This document shows positions 9,878-19,557 of a DNA stretch of 38,457 bases, piece after piece. The notes beneath the pieces are model-generated. The model did not search any database. It worked only from the letters and a program-made list of their open reading frames with translations, and was not told the DNA's origin. Location: NCBI GenBank assembly GCA_017437125.1, contig JAFSBV010000026.1:1-38457 (forward strand). The letters run 5' to 3'. The translations under genes were made by a program, and so were the position numbers. Numbering within the stretch: the first letter of the stretch is position 1; each line of letters opens with the position of its first letter. Source of the DNA: Bacteroidales bacterium (GTDB taxonomy: Bacteria > Bacteroidota > Bacteroidia > Bacteroidales > UBA932).

Positions 9878-10518
9878 ATCGTTACATTGTTGGAAATGTA
9901 TTCGCGGCAAAGATCCTGAAGGCCGCATTCCGCACATTTCGGCTTTCGTGCCGTACATACATATCTTCCGTGCAGAATGAGCCAGTGATGGGCCTTGCCT
10001 CGCAGTTCTTCTGCAAATCCGGCTGTCAGATCCTTTTCCACCGCCTCCGGTGTGGTTCCGTCCGAGAGACCTATTCTTCTGGAAACCCTGAAGACATGGG
10101 TATCGACAGCTATTACAGGCTTGTCGTAAATCACTGATGCTATGACGTTTGCTGTCTTGCGTCCCACTCCCGGCAGGGTTTCGAGCTGGTCTGTTTCAGA
10201 TGGAACCATGCTCTCGAAATCGGATACGAGCTTCCGGGCCATCCCGATGAGATGTTTTGCCTTGTTGTTCGGGAATGAAATGGAACTGATGAGGCTGTAA
10301 ACTTCCTCGAAAGAAGCAGAGGCGAGATCTTCCGGCTCCGGAAATCTGGTGAATATCCGTGGTGTATGCATGTTTACACGTCTGTCCGTGCATTGGGCAG
10401 ACAGGATGACCGCAATGAGAAGATGGAAAGGGGAGTCGTAGTGCAACTCCGTTTCCGCAACCTCCATATTGGCGGAAAACCACTCAGTTACCTTTGAGAA
10501 TCTTTCAGATATGTCCAT
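9874..10518 (-). CDS. nth: Endonuclease III
   Basis: DNA glycosylase/AP lyase that removes oxidised pyrimidines in base-excision repair. The 214-residue length matches the family. The helix-hairpin-helix LPGVGRKTANVI (115-126) holds catalytic Lys121, and Asp139 follows in AVDTHVFRV. The [4Fe-4S] cluster ligands are Cys188, Cys195, Cys198 and Cys204 in the standard C-X6-C-X2-C-X5-C pattern. The ATG at 10518 lies one base past the ftsE stop; an upstream start at 10542 would overlap ftsE by 23 bases and add a poorly fitting N-terminus. Confidence 0.96.
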   Translation of the reverse strand: MDISERFSKVTEWFSANMEVAETELHYDSPFHLLIAVILSAQCTDRRVNMHTPRIFTRFPEPEDLASASFEEVYSLISSISFPNNKAKHLIGMARKLVSDFESMVPSETDQLETLPGVGRKTANVIASVIYDKPVIAVDTHVFRVSRRIGLSDGTTPEAVEKDLTAGFAEELRGKAHHWLILHGRYVCTARKPKCAECGLQDLCREYISNNVTI

Positions 10519-10519
10519 G

Positions 10520-11233
10520 TCAGATCGTAATCTCCAGATCAATCACTTCGTCTTCAGTCTGTTCCAGACATGTCTCATCCTTACAGACCATGACACGGCC
10601 AGGATATTTCTCGAATATCTGCCTGTTGTGTGTCACCATCACGACGGCCGTTCCCTTTTCCTTGTTGATGCCTGTGAGAAGCTTCATGATGCCGTCAGCT
10701 GTCTCATTGTCCAGATTGCCGGTAGGCTCGTCTGCAATGATCACCTGAGGGTCGTTGAGCAGGGATCTGGCTATCGCTATACGCTGCTGTTCGCCTCCGG
10801 AAAGCTGGTGAGGCATCTTGTGTGCCTTCCTTTCCATGCCGACGGACTCGAGCACCTGAGTGATCCTTTTCGAAATCTCCTCCTCATTCTTCCATCCGGT
10901 AGCCTTGAGCACGAAAGAAAGATTATCCTCGACAGTCCTGTCCATCAGGAGCTGGAAGTCCTGGAATACGACTCCCATCTTTCTTCTCAGGAACGGAATA
11001 TCCTTCTCCCTTATGCCGTCAAGCCTGAATCCGCATGCCTCGCCTGTGCCGTTCTCAAGCCTGTTTTCGGCGATGATGGTTCTGATTATCGAAGTCTTTC
11101 CCGTGCCGACCTTTCCGACGATATATACGAAGTCTCCCGGATATACATCCATGTCCAGATCGTATATGACAGTCGCTTCACCGTTGAGTATGTCGGCTTT
11201 TCTGAATGAGATGATAGGTGCTCTTTCTTCCAT
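10520..11233 (-). CDS. ftsE: Cell division ATP-binding protein FtsE
   Basis: ABC-type ATPase of 237 residues that normally works with the membrane protein FtsX to control peptidoglycan hydrolysis at division. Walker A GKVGTGKT (40-47), Q-loop Gln91, LSGGEQQR signature (144-151), Walker B VIIADEP (164-170) and His202. The segment PFLRRKMGVVFQD and LLMDRTVEDN closely match FtsE rather than other ABC ATPases. No ftsX is next to it; the following genes are nth and a pseudouridine synthase. The ATG at 11233 is preferred to a TTG at 11260, which overlaps the -7 box. Confidence 0.86.
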   Translation of the reverse strand: MEERAPIISFRKADILNGEATVIYDLDMDVYPGDFVYIVGKVGTGKTSIIRTIIAENRLENGTGEACGFRLDGIREKDIPFLRRKMGVVFQDFQLLMDRTVEDNLSFVLKATGWKNEEEISKRITQVLESVGMERKAHKMPHQLSGGEQQRIAIARSLLNDPQVIIADEPTGNLDNETADGIMKLLTGINKEKGTAVVMVTHNRQIFEKYPGRVMVCKDETCLEQTEDEVIDLEITI

Positions 11234-11257
11234 GTTCAAAAAATAGATATAATCACA

Positions 11258-11265
11258 CAAATATA
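11258..11265 (-). promoter_or_regulatory. -7 box for the ftsE-nth operon
   Basis: The minus strand reads TATATTTG, an exact TAnnTTTG about 25 bases before the ftsE start. No -33 element stands out. It lies 13 bases from the rightward -7 box at 11279. Confidence 0.5.
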
Positions 11266-11278
11266 GTGGAAAAATGGT

Positions 11279-11286
11279 TAAATTTG
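11279..11286 (+). promoter_or_regulatory. -7 box for the TPR protein
   Basis: TAAATTTG, exact match. Transcription would start near 11292, giving a very short leader and favouring the ATG at 11305 over those at 11296 and 11299. No clear -33 element. Confidence 0.5.
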
Positions 11287-11304
11287 TAAAATTTTATGAT
11301 GATC

Positions 11305-14304
11305 ATGAATAAGAAGACAATATTGGCAGCTTTTGCTGCTGTCCTGATCTCTGTCCAGGCTGTCTATGCTGCAGGACAGGAGTATCCGGGACATGACGGC
11401 AAGGGAATCAGGGAGGTTCTGAAGCTTCGTGACAAAGGTATGGTGACCCGTTCCGGAGCTCTTTTCAATGAACTTGCCCGCAAGTCCGGCAAGACCGATC
11501 CGAAAGGTTATGCCCTCCTGAACGATGTGCTCATGCAGACACCCGGATATGTGCACCAGATGGAACAGTTCCTGAAAGAGGAACCGCAGTCCGTACTGAT
11601 ACCGCAGATCATATATGCACATGGCCTCAATCGTTTCGAGGCTCAGGATTATGCCGGTGCTTCTGAATGCTTCGGCAGGCTTGAGACATCAGATCTCTAT
11701 AGATCCCAGATTGATGAATTCCTGTTCAGGAAGGCATACAGTTCTTTGGAAAACCGTCAGCTGGATGATGCACTTGCAGGATTCATCGAACTTGAGCGTC
11801 GTCCTGTGACTGACTTCACGGCTCCTGCCAGATATGCCATCGGATATATCAATTATGAAAACAAGGACTTCCGTGAAGCGCTCGAATGGTTTGAAAAGGC
11901 TTCAACAGACAGCAGATTTGCAGAAATCTCCAATTATTACATCATGGAATGCCGCTTCATGCTCAAGGACTACAGGTATGTGGCAGCGAAAGGTGATGCA
12001 ATGTATGAGACAGTGCCTGAGGACAGGAAGTCACATCTTGCCAGAATCATTTCAGAGGCATGGCTGGTGCTTGGTGATGCCGATCAGGCAAAGCGCTATT
12101 ATGAACTTGGCATGGTCGCAGGAGAGGCTCCTGATTCAAGGACCGACTGGTTCTACAGCGGTTCGGTTCTCTATGCGGTTGAGGACTATGAAGGGGCTAT
12201 CCGCAGTTTCAGCAACATGACGGAAAGGATGGATTCCCTCGGTCAGATCGCGAACTATCAGCTTGGCTACAGCTATATCCAGACAAAGAACAAGGTCGCC
12301 GCACTTGATGCCTTCAAGGATGCCGCCCAGGTATGGTACGATGCGAAGATAGCCGAGGATGCCTACTTCAATTGGGCAAAGCTTGCCTTTGACATCAATT
12401 CCGATACGTCGGTATTCAATGAATATATCAAGAAGTACCCTGCCAAGGAACAGGAAGACAGGATCAACAGCTATATCGCTGTGGCTGCCCTCCACGACCG
12501 CGATTACGAGGGTGCGGTCAACGCATATGACAAGATAGATGAATTGGATGACGATATGGTTCTCAACTATATGAAAGCCAATTATCTTCGTGCTGAGCAG
12601 CTTGTCGGAAACGGCTCTTACAGACTTGCCATACCTTGCCTGAAGGCAGCCGCATACTATTCTGAAAGAAGCAGCCGTTTCAACCAGCTTTCGAGATACT
12701 GGCTTGCCGAGTCTTACTACAGGAACGACCAGTATGACGATGCCATCAAGGTCTATACCGACCTTTATAACACTTCTGCCCTCTATGGTCAGACGGAATC
12801 ATATCTGATACCATACAATATCGCATACTGCCACTTCAAGAAGGCAGATTATGCATCTGCATTGAAATGGTTTGACGAATACCTCAAGGAATCCGAGACT
12901 GTTTACAGAAAGGACGCGCTTGTGAGAAGGGCGGACTGCTATTTCATCAACAAACAGTATAAGGAAGCATGTGCGGCATATGATCTCGTACTTGATGATT
13001 GGTTTGATGTGAACGACATATATCCTTATTATCAGGCCGCTCTTTCATATGGACTTCTTCGCAAGATGCCGGAGAAGATCGAGCTTCTTTCCAATGTGAT
13101 GCAGGCATCCCCTTCAGCGGAATTCTATCCTGAGGCTTTGTTTGAGCTTGGCCGCTCATATGTCGTCAAGGAAGAAGATGACAAGGCCTTCGAGTGCTTC
13201 AGGAAGCTTGCTGACGAGGTGAAGGACAGCACTTTCGTCGCAAAGGCATATGTCGAGATGGGATCGCTTTCGAGGAACCAGTCTCAGTACAATGAGGCCC
13301 TGGGCTATTACAAGACTGTTGTCGAGGAAATGCCTCTTTCCGGATATGCTGAGGATGCCCTGGCTGCCATCGAGTCTATCTATCAGACAAGAAACGAACC
13401 TGAGGAATATATCGCATATATCGATATGATCGGCAAGGGAGGTTCCAAGACAGAGGATGAGAAGGAGAACATGATCTTCAATGCCGCAGAGCAGATCTAT
13501 CTGTCAGAGAATTATCAGAAGGCTCTCGTCTCACTTCAGTCCTTCCTCGACAAGTATCCTGACGGGGGTAATGCCTACAAGGCATATTTCTATATGGCTG
13601 AATCATACAGGAACCTGTCGAAATATGATCAGGCGTGCGATGCTTACAGACGTGTGATCGAGACAGGCGAGGGCTCGTTTGTGGAGCTTTCCATGCTGAA
13701 CTTCTCGGATCTGTCATATCGTCTGGAAAGATGGGATGATGCCTTCGGAGGATATTCGTCATTGTACTCTTCGGCACTTCTGGAAAACAACAGACATGCT
13801 GCGGCTGTCGGAATGATGCGTTCGGCATACAAGGGCCATGTATGGAACGAATCGATACGTAATTCTGACCGCGTGCTTGCCGATCCTAAGTCTGATGCTC
13901 AGATCAAGGTGGAGGCCCAGTATGTCAAGGCTAAATCCTACCTCGCGACCAGCCGAAGGGATGAGGCTTATTCTATCTTCGCAGATCTTGCAAAGGATTC
14001 TTCTTCTCCATTCGGTGCAGAAGCTGCCTACCTTCAGATCCTTGACAGCTATGACAAGGGAGAGTTCGAAGCTGTGGAGGAAAAGGTCTATGCCTTCTCG
14101 GATGCCGGATCCGGACAGATGTACTGGCTCGCAAAGAGCTTCATCGTTCTCGGAGACTCGTTCGTGGAGAGGGATGAGCTGGAGCAGGCGAAGGCTACAT
14201 TTGAAAGTATCAGAGACGGATATACATCTTCCGGAAGCAACGATGACGTTCTTGACAACGTTTCGATGCGTCTGAAGAAACTTGAAGAGCTGATGGCTCA
14301 GTAA
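11305..14304 (+). CDS. Periplasmic tetratricopeptide repeat protein
   Basis: A 999-residue exported protein made almost wholly of helical tetratricopeptide-type repeats, which normally act as scaffolds for protein-protein contact. The signal peptide MNKKTILAAFAAVLISVQAV(YA) ends near residue 22. Repeat signatures recur along the length, such as YEGAIRSF, YDDAIKVY, YNEALGYY, YQKALVSL and YDQACDAY. No catalytic domain is visible. The next gene, 17 bases on, encodes a predicted outer-membrane barrel, so this protein may be its periplasmic partner, as TPR proteins are in other export systems; that is inference. Starts at 11296 and 11299 are possible but would leave almost no leader after the -7 box. 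Confidence 0.85.
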   Translation: MNKKTILAAFAAVLISVQAVYAAGQEYPGHDGKGIREVLKLRDKGMVTRSGALFNELARKSGKTDPKGYALLNDVLMQTPGYVHQMEQFLKEEPQSVLIPQIIYAHGLNRFEAQDYAGASECFGRLETSDLYRSQIDEFLFRKAYSSLENRQLDDALAGFIELERRPVTDFTAPARYAIGYINYENKDFREALEWFEKASTDSRFAEISNYYIMECRFMLKDYRYVAAKGDAMYETVPEDRKSHLARIISEAWLVLGDADQAKRYYELGMVAGEAPDSRTDWFYSGSVLYAVEDYEGAIRSFSNMTERMDSLGQIANYQLGYSYIQTKNKVAALDAFKDAAQVWYDAKIAEDAYFNWAKLAFDINSDTSVFNEYIKKYPAKEQEDRINSYIAVAALHDRDYEGAVNAYDKIDELDDDMVLNYMKANYLRAEQLVGNGSYRLAIPCLKAAAYYSERSSRFNQLSRYWLAESYYRNDQYDDAIKVYTDLYNTSALYGQTESYLIPYNIAYCHFKKADYASALKWFDEYLKESETVYRKDALVRRADCYFINKQYKEACAAYDLVLDDWFDVNDIYPYYQAALSYGLLRKMPEKIELLSNVMQASPSAEFYPEALFELGRSYVVKEEDDKAFECFRKLADEVKDSTFVAKAYVEMGSLSRNQSQYNEALGYYKTVVEEMPLSGYAEDALAAIESIYQTRNEPEEYIAYIDMIGKGGSKTEDEKENMIFNAAEQIYLSENYQKALVSLQSFLDKYPDGGNAYKAYFYMAESYRNLSKYDQACDAYRRVIETGEGSFVELSMLNFSDLSYRLERWDDAFGGYSSLYSSALLENNRHAAAVGMMRSAYKGHVWNESIRNSDRVLADPKSDAQIKVEAQYVKAKSYLATSRRDEAYSIFADLAKDSSSPFGAEAAYLQILDSYDKGEFEAVEEKVYAFSDAGSGQMYWLAKSFIVLGDSFVERDELEQAKATFESIRDGYTSSGSNDDVLDNVSMRLKKLEELMAQ

Positions 14305-14321
14305 CAGATAATCATAAGCAG

Positions 14322-16112
14322 ATGAAAGCAGACATAATATATCGTATCATTCCGGTTGCGCTTGCAGCATTTCTTGCATTTCCGGTGTCGGGACAGAATC
14401 TGGATCCGACTGTCGAGGTAAGCAGGGCATATGAAGGCAAACTCATGGAGGTCCACAAGCCTCAGCTTAAGATGGCTGTGCCTGATTCAGTCCTCAGGTT
14501 TGATCTTGATTTTGACTATTCCGTATCGGACAATCCTTACAAGGGGGCATATGAATTCAGTCCATATACGCTGGACATGAAACCGTCTCCTGTGTATCGC
14601 GATGTGAATACATTCTATCTGAAGGCAGGTGCCGGCTATCAGCTCCATCCTGTGTTCGATATGATATGGAGTCCTCTTTTCAAGGGTGATTTCAGGATGA
14701 ATGCATATGCTTCGCACAGATCATTCATAGGAAAGTACTGGTCTATGGCAGAGCCCTCTTCTTCCGGAACGGCAGTTCTCGGGAAGATGACAAGGACAGA
14801 TGGCAGCAAGCAGACATGGCCGGGATATGATCTCCGTTCCAATGCAGGCGTTGACGGACGTTATGACTGGGATGCCGCATATCTGTGTTTTGATGCCGGA
14901 TATGACGGTCTTCATCAGCAGGACAAACTCTTTCATGTGACCGGAAGGGCATATGACGCTCTCAAGGCCCGTATGTCCGTGGCTTCCAAGAACTTCATTG
15001 ATGTTCCTTTCAGCTATCATGCGGATATGGCATACCGCTTTGCTGAGGACAAGCTCAGTGATACGTCATCCGAGAGCTCATATCTCATGGAGAATGACTT
15101 TTCTCTCGATGCAGGACTCTCATGTTCTTTCTTCAGCGGTGACAGACTTGGTGTGAAACTGGGTTTCGGTATGGCGATGACGGATGGTATCGTATATTCC
15201 GGCGGAGGTGATGTGGATGTGGTTCCGCATTATGTGATCGATCGTGACAGATGGCATTTCGACCTTGGAGTTAGGATCTCTGCATCATTCAGGACAGAGA
15301 CGTTCTCTGAAATGTACGGATATGAGGAACAGATGATATATCCGGACGTGACGGTTGAATACAAGGCCGTTCCGGATGCGATGAAGCTTTATCTTCGTCT
15401 CGGCGGCGACTGCAGGGCGAATTCATATGCAGACATCATTTCGTATAACCATCGTGCGGACATCCGATATGGAAGAAACATATGGAATGTGCTTGATGTC
15501 GTTGATGAAAGGATTTCAGCTGCAGCAGGATTCAAAGGACGTATAGGAAAGCGTTTCAGCTATGATCTTGAAGGCGGATATGTGAACTATGGAAACGCTC
15601 TTCTTGATGGCGTGGTAATGGCTGAGGCTACATCCGTTACTCCTGCAAGATGGCTTCCGGCGTTAGGTTATTCGTCATATGAGAAGGCTTATATCTCATT
15701 GGGATGGCTTCTTGATGCTGAGCATTTCAGATTTGACGGATCTTTTGAATATGCCCGTTGCTATGGCCTTCCTGTAGAGTCGGGTGCCGGACTTCTTCTT
15801 CCGGCAGCTCTTACAGGTGATGTTGCAGTCACGTACGATTGGAAGGACCGCATATTTGTCGGTGTGGATTGCGCATTCTCTTCAGCGAGAAAGGGAACTG
15901 CCTATTATGCCGCAAACAGATTTGCGTTCAAACCGATAGACGCCCGTGTCCCGGGTTATGCCGATCTCGGACTTGATGTGGAGTATGTAGTTAACAGAAA
16001 GTTTTCTGCATGGGCACGAGGAGGAAATCTCCTTGGAATGACAATTCAGAGAAGCCTTCTGTATGCTGAAAAAGGTCCGTATTTTACCCTGGGAATCTGT
16101 TTGAATTTATAA
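14322..16112 (+). CDS. Outer-membrane beta-barrel protein
   Basis: A 596-residue protein with a signal peptide (cleavage near residue 24, ...PVSG/QN). It continues with a short plug-like N-terminal stretch (NLDPTVEVSRAYEGKL) and then alternating hydrophobic and aromatic strands up to the last residues YFTLGICLNL, as expected of a barrel in the outer membrane. It lacks a recognisable TonB box or full plug domain, so it is not a standard TonB receptor, although databases may label relatives that way. Pairing with the TPR gene 17 bases upstream suggests a two-part envelope complex. Substrate unknown. Confidence 0.78.
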   Translation: MKADIIYRIIPVALAAFLAFPVSGQNLDPTVEVSRAYEGKLMEVHKPQLKMAVPDSVLRFDLDFDYSVSDNPYKGAYEFSPYTLDMKPSPVYRDVNTFYLKAGAGYQLHPVFDMIWSPLFKGDFRMNAYASHRSFIGKYWSMAEPSSSGTAVLGKMTRTDGSKQTWPGYDLRSNAGVDGRYDWDAAYLCFDAGYDGLHQQDKLFHVTGRAYDALKARMSVASKNFIDVPFSYHADMAYRFAEDKLSDTSSESSYLMENDFSLDAGLSCSFFSGDRLGVKLGFGMAMTDGIVYSGGGDVDVVPHYVIDRDRWHFDLGVRISASFRTETFSEMYGYEEQMIYPDVTVEYKAVPDAMKLYLRLGGDCRANSYADIISYNHRADIRYGRNIWNVLDVVDERISAAAGFKGRIGKRFSYDLEGGYVNYGNALLDGVVMAEATSVTPARWLPALGYSSYEKAYISLGWLLDAEHFRFDGSFEYARCYGLPVESGAGLLLPAALTGDVAVTYDWKDRIFVGVDCAFSSARKGTAYYAANRFAFKPIDARVPGYADLGLDVEYVVNRKFSAWARGGNLLGMTIQRSLLYAEKGPYFTLGICLNL

Positions 16113-16130
16113 AGAAATTCACTAAATTTG
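16100..16130 (+). promoter_or_regulatory. Promoter for gyrB
   Basis: -33 TTTG (16100-16103), 19-base spacer, -7 TAAATTTG (16123-16130). The -33 element lies in the last codons of the barrel gene. Leader before gyrB about 65 bases. Confidence 0.75.
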
Positions 16131-16141
16131 TACGATTGTTC

Positions 16142-16173
16142 GGCCCGTTCGGCGAGTCGCTTTCCGGGCTTTT
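16142..16173 (+). other. Hairpin in the gyrB leader
   Basis: GCCCG (16143-16147) can pair with CGGGC (16165-16169), followed by TTTT. It could end read-through from the barrel gene or act as a weak attenuator of gyrB, since it lies downstream of the gyrB promoter. The stem is short. Confidence 0.35.
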
Positions 16174-16175
16174 GA

Positions 16176-18191
<2,016 letters not shown>

Positions 18192-18214
18192 TGTACTAAA
18201 CCAAATATATAGAT

Positions 18215-19483
18215 ATGACAGACATTTTTGATAGAATCGAGAAGCATTCAGGTGGCCCGCTCGGCCAGTATGCTGCAAAGGCTTTCGGCTATTATATGTT
18301 CCCGAAGCTTGAAGGAGAACTTGGTCCTCATATGAAGTTCCAGGGCAAGGATGTCCTTGTATGGAGCTTGAACAACTACCTTGGTCTTGCAAATCATCCT
18401 GAAGTAAGAAAGGCTGATGCTGAGGCTGCTGCAAAATGGGGATTGGCTTACCCAATGGGAAGCCGTATGATGACTGGCCATACAGATCTTCATGAGCGTT
18501 TCGAGAGAGAGCTTGCAGAGTTTGAAAGAAAGGAAGATGCATTCCTCTTCAACTTCGGATATCAGGGAATCCTTTCGACAATCGATGCTCTGATGGATCG
18601 TCACGATGTGATCGTATATGACTCTGAAGCACATGCATGCCTTATTGATGGCGCACGTATGCATATGGGTAAGAGAATGACATACCGTCATAACGATTAC
18701 GAGAGCTGTGAAAAGACTCTCCAGAGAGCGACAAGGCTCTGTGAAGAGACTGGTGGCGGTATCCTTCTCATCACAGAAGGCGTATATGGTATGACAGGAG
18801 CCCTCGGATTCCTTGACAAGATCGTGGAGCTCAAGAAGAAATATAAGTTCAGAATCCTTATCGACGATGCTCACGGATTCGGTAACATGGGTCCTACAGG
18901 TCGTGGTACTTCGGAGCACTTCGGTGTAATGGATGAGATTGACCTTTATATCGGTGCATATGCCAAGTCTATGGCTTCCATCGGTGGTTTCGTGGCAGGT
19001 CCTAAGAAGATCATCAACTACCTCCGCTTCAACATGCGTTCTCAGATCTATGCAAAGTCTCTCCCTATGGCACTCGTCGAGGGTGGTCTCAAGAGACTTG
19101 AGATCATCCGCAGCAAGGAGGGTGACGAACTCAGAAAGAAGCTCTTTACGATCACAAAGGCTCTTCAGGACGGTTTCCGTAACCTCGGATTCGAGATAGG
19201 CCCTGCTGAAGCATGTGTCACACCTGTCCAGATTAAGGGTGGTGTAGGTCAGGCGTCAAGAATGGCTGTTGACCTCCGTGAGAACTACGGTATCTTCTGT
19301 TCAGTAGTCATCTATCCGGTAATTCCTAAGGGTATGGTGATATTCCGCATCATTTCTACTGCGGCACACTCTATGGAAGATGTGGAGCGCACATTGAAGG
19401 CGTTCACTGATGTACGTGCCAAGCTTGATGCAGGCTACTACGATGGAGATGAAGGCGATATCGTCGATATGGCTATCAAATAA
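18215..19483 (+). CDS. Alpha-oxoamine synthase family PLP enzyme
   Basis: A 422-residue fold-type I PLP enzyme of the family that joins an acyl-CoA to an amino acid with loss of CO2, such as serine palmitoyltransferase, glycine C-acetyltransferase, BioF and cysteate acyltransferase. Marks: LNNYLGLANHPEV (52-64), His140 in SEAHACLIDG, DDAHGFG (217-223) and the PLP Lys251 in YAKSMASIGG. The N-terminus GPLGQYAAKAFGYYMFPKLE differs from the well-known Bacteroides serine palmitoyltransferase as I recall it, so this looks like a second paralogue. A role in sphingolipid or sulfonolipid bases is possible but unproven. It sits 23 bases behind gyrB. Confidence 0.82.
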   Translation: MTDIFDRIEKHSGGPLGQYAAKAFGYYMFPKLEGELGPHMKFQGKDVLVWSLNNYLGLANHPEVRKADAEAAAKWGLAYPMGSRMMTGHTDLHERFERELAEFERKEDAFLFNFGYQGILSTIDALMDRHDVIVYDSEAHACLIDGARMHMGKRMTYRHNDYESCEKTLQRATRLCEETGGGILLITEGVYGMTGALGFLDKIVELKKKYKFRILIDDAHGFGNMGPTGRGTSEHFGVMDEIDLYIGAYAKSMASIGGFVAGPKKIINYLRFNMRSQIYAKSLPMALVEGGLKRLEIIRSKEGDELRKKLFTITKALQDGFRNLGFEIGPAEACVTPVQIKGGVGQASRMAVDLRENYGIFCSVVIYPVIPKGMVIFRIISTAAHSMEDVERTLKAFTDVRAKLDAGYYDGDEGDIVDMAIK

Positions 19484-19505
19484 TTTCAGCAGCAATGCTT
19501 TTACA

Positions 19506-19535
19506 TCAGTGTCGTCGCGACAGCGGCGGCACTGA
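19506..19535 (+). other. GC-rich hairpin before the HD phosphodiesterase
   Basis: Bases 19506-19517 pair with 19524-19535 in a 12-bp stem with two G-U pairs and a six-base loop. A short T-run follows at 19542-19545, and an AAGGAG lies at 19546-19551, six bases before the ATG at 19558. It may be a terminator for the upstream gene or a translation control element. Confidence 0.6.
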
Positions 19536-19557
19536 CTATGCTTTTAAGGAGTCAGTT

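Noticed and set aside
14322-16112. Standard TonB-dependent receptor
   Set aside because: No TonB box or complete plug domain is visible and the length is short, so it is only called an outer-membrane barrel.
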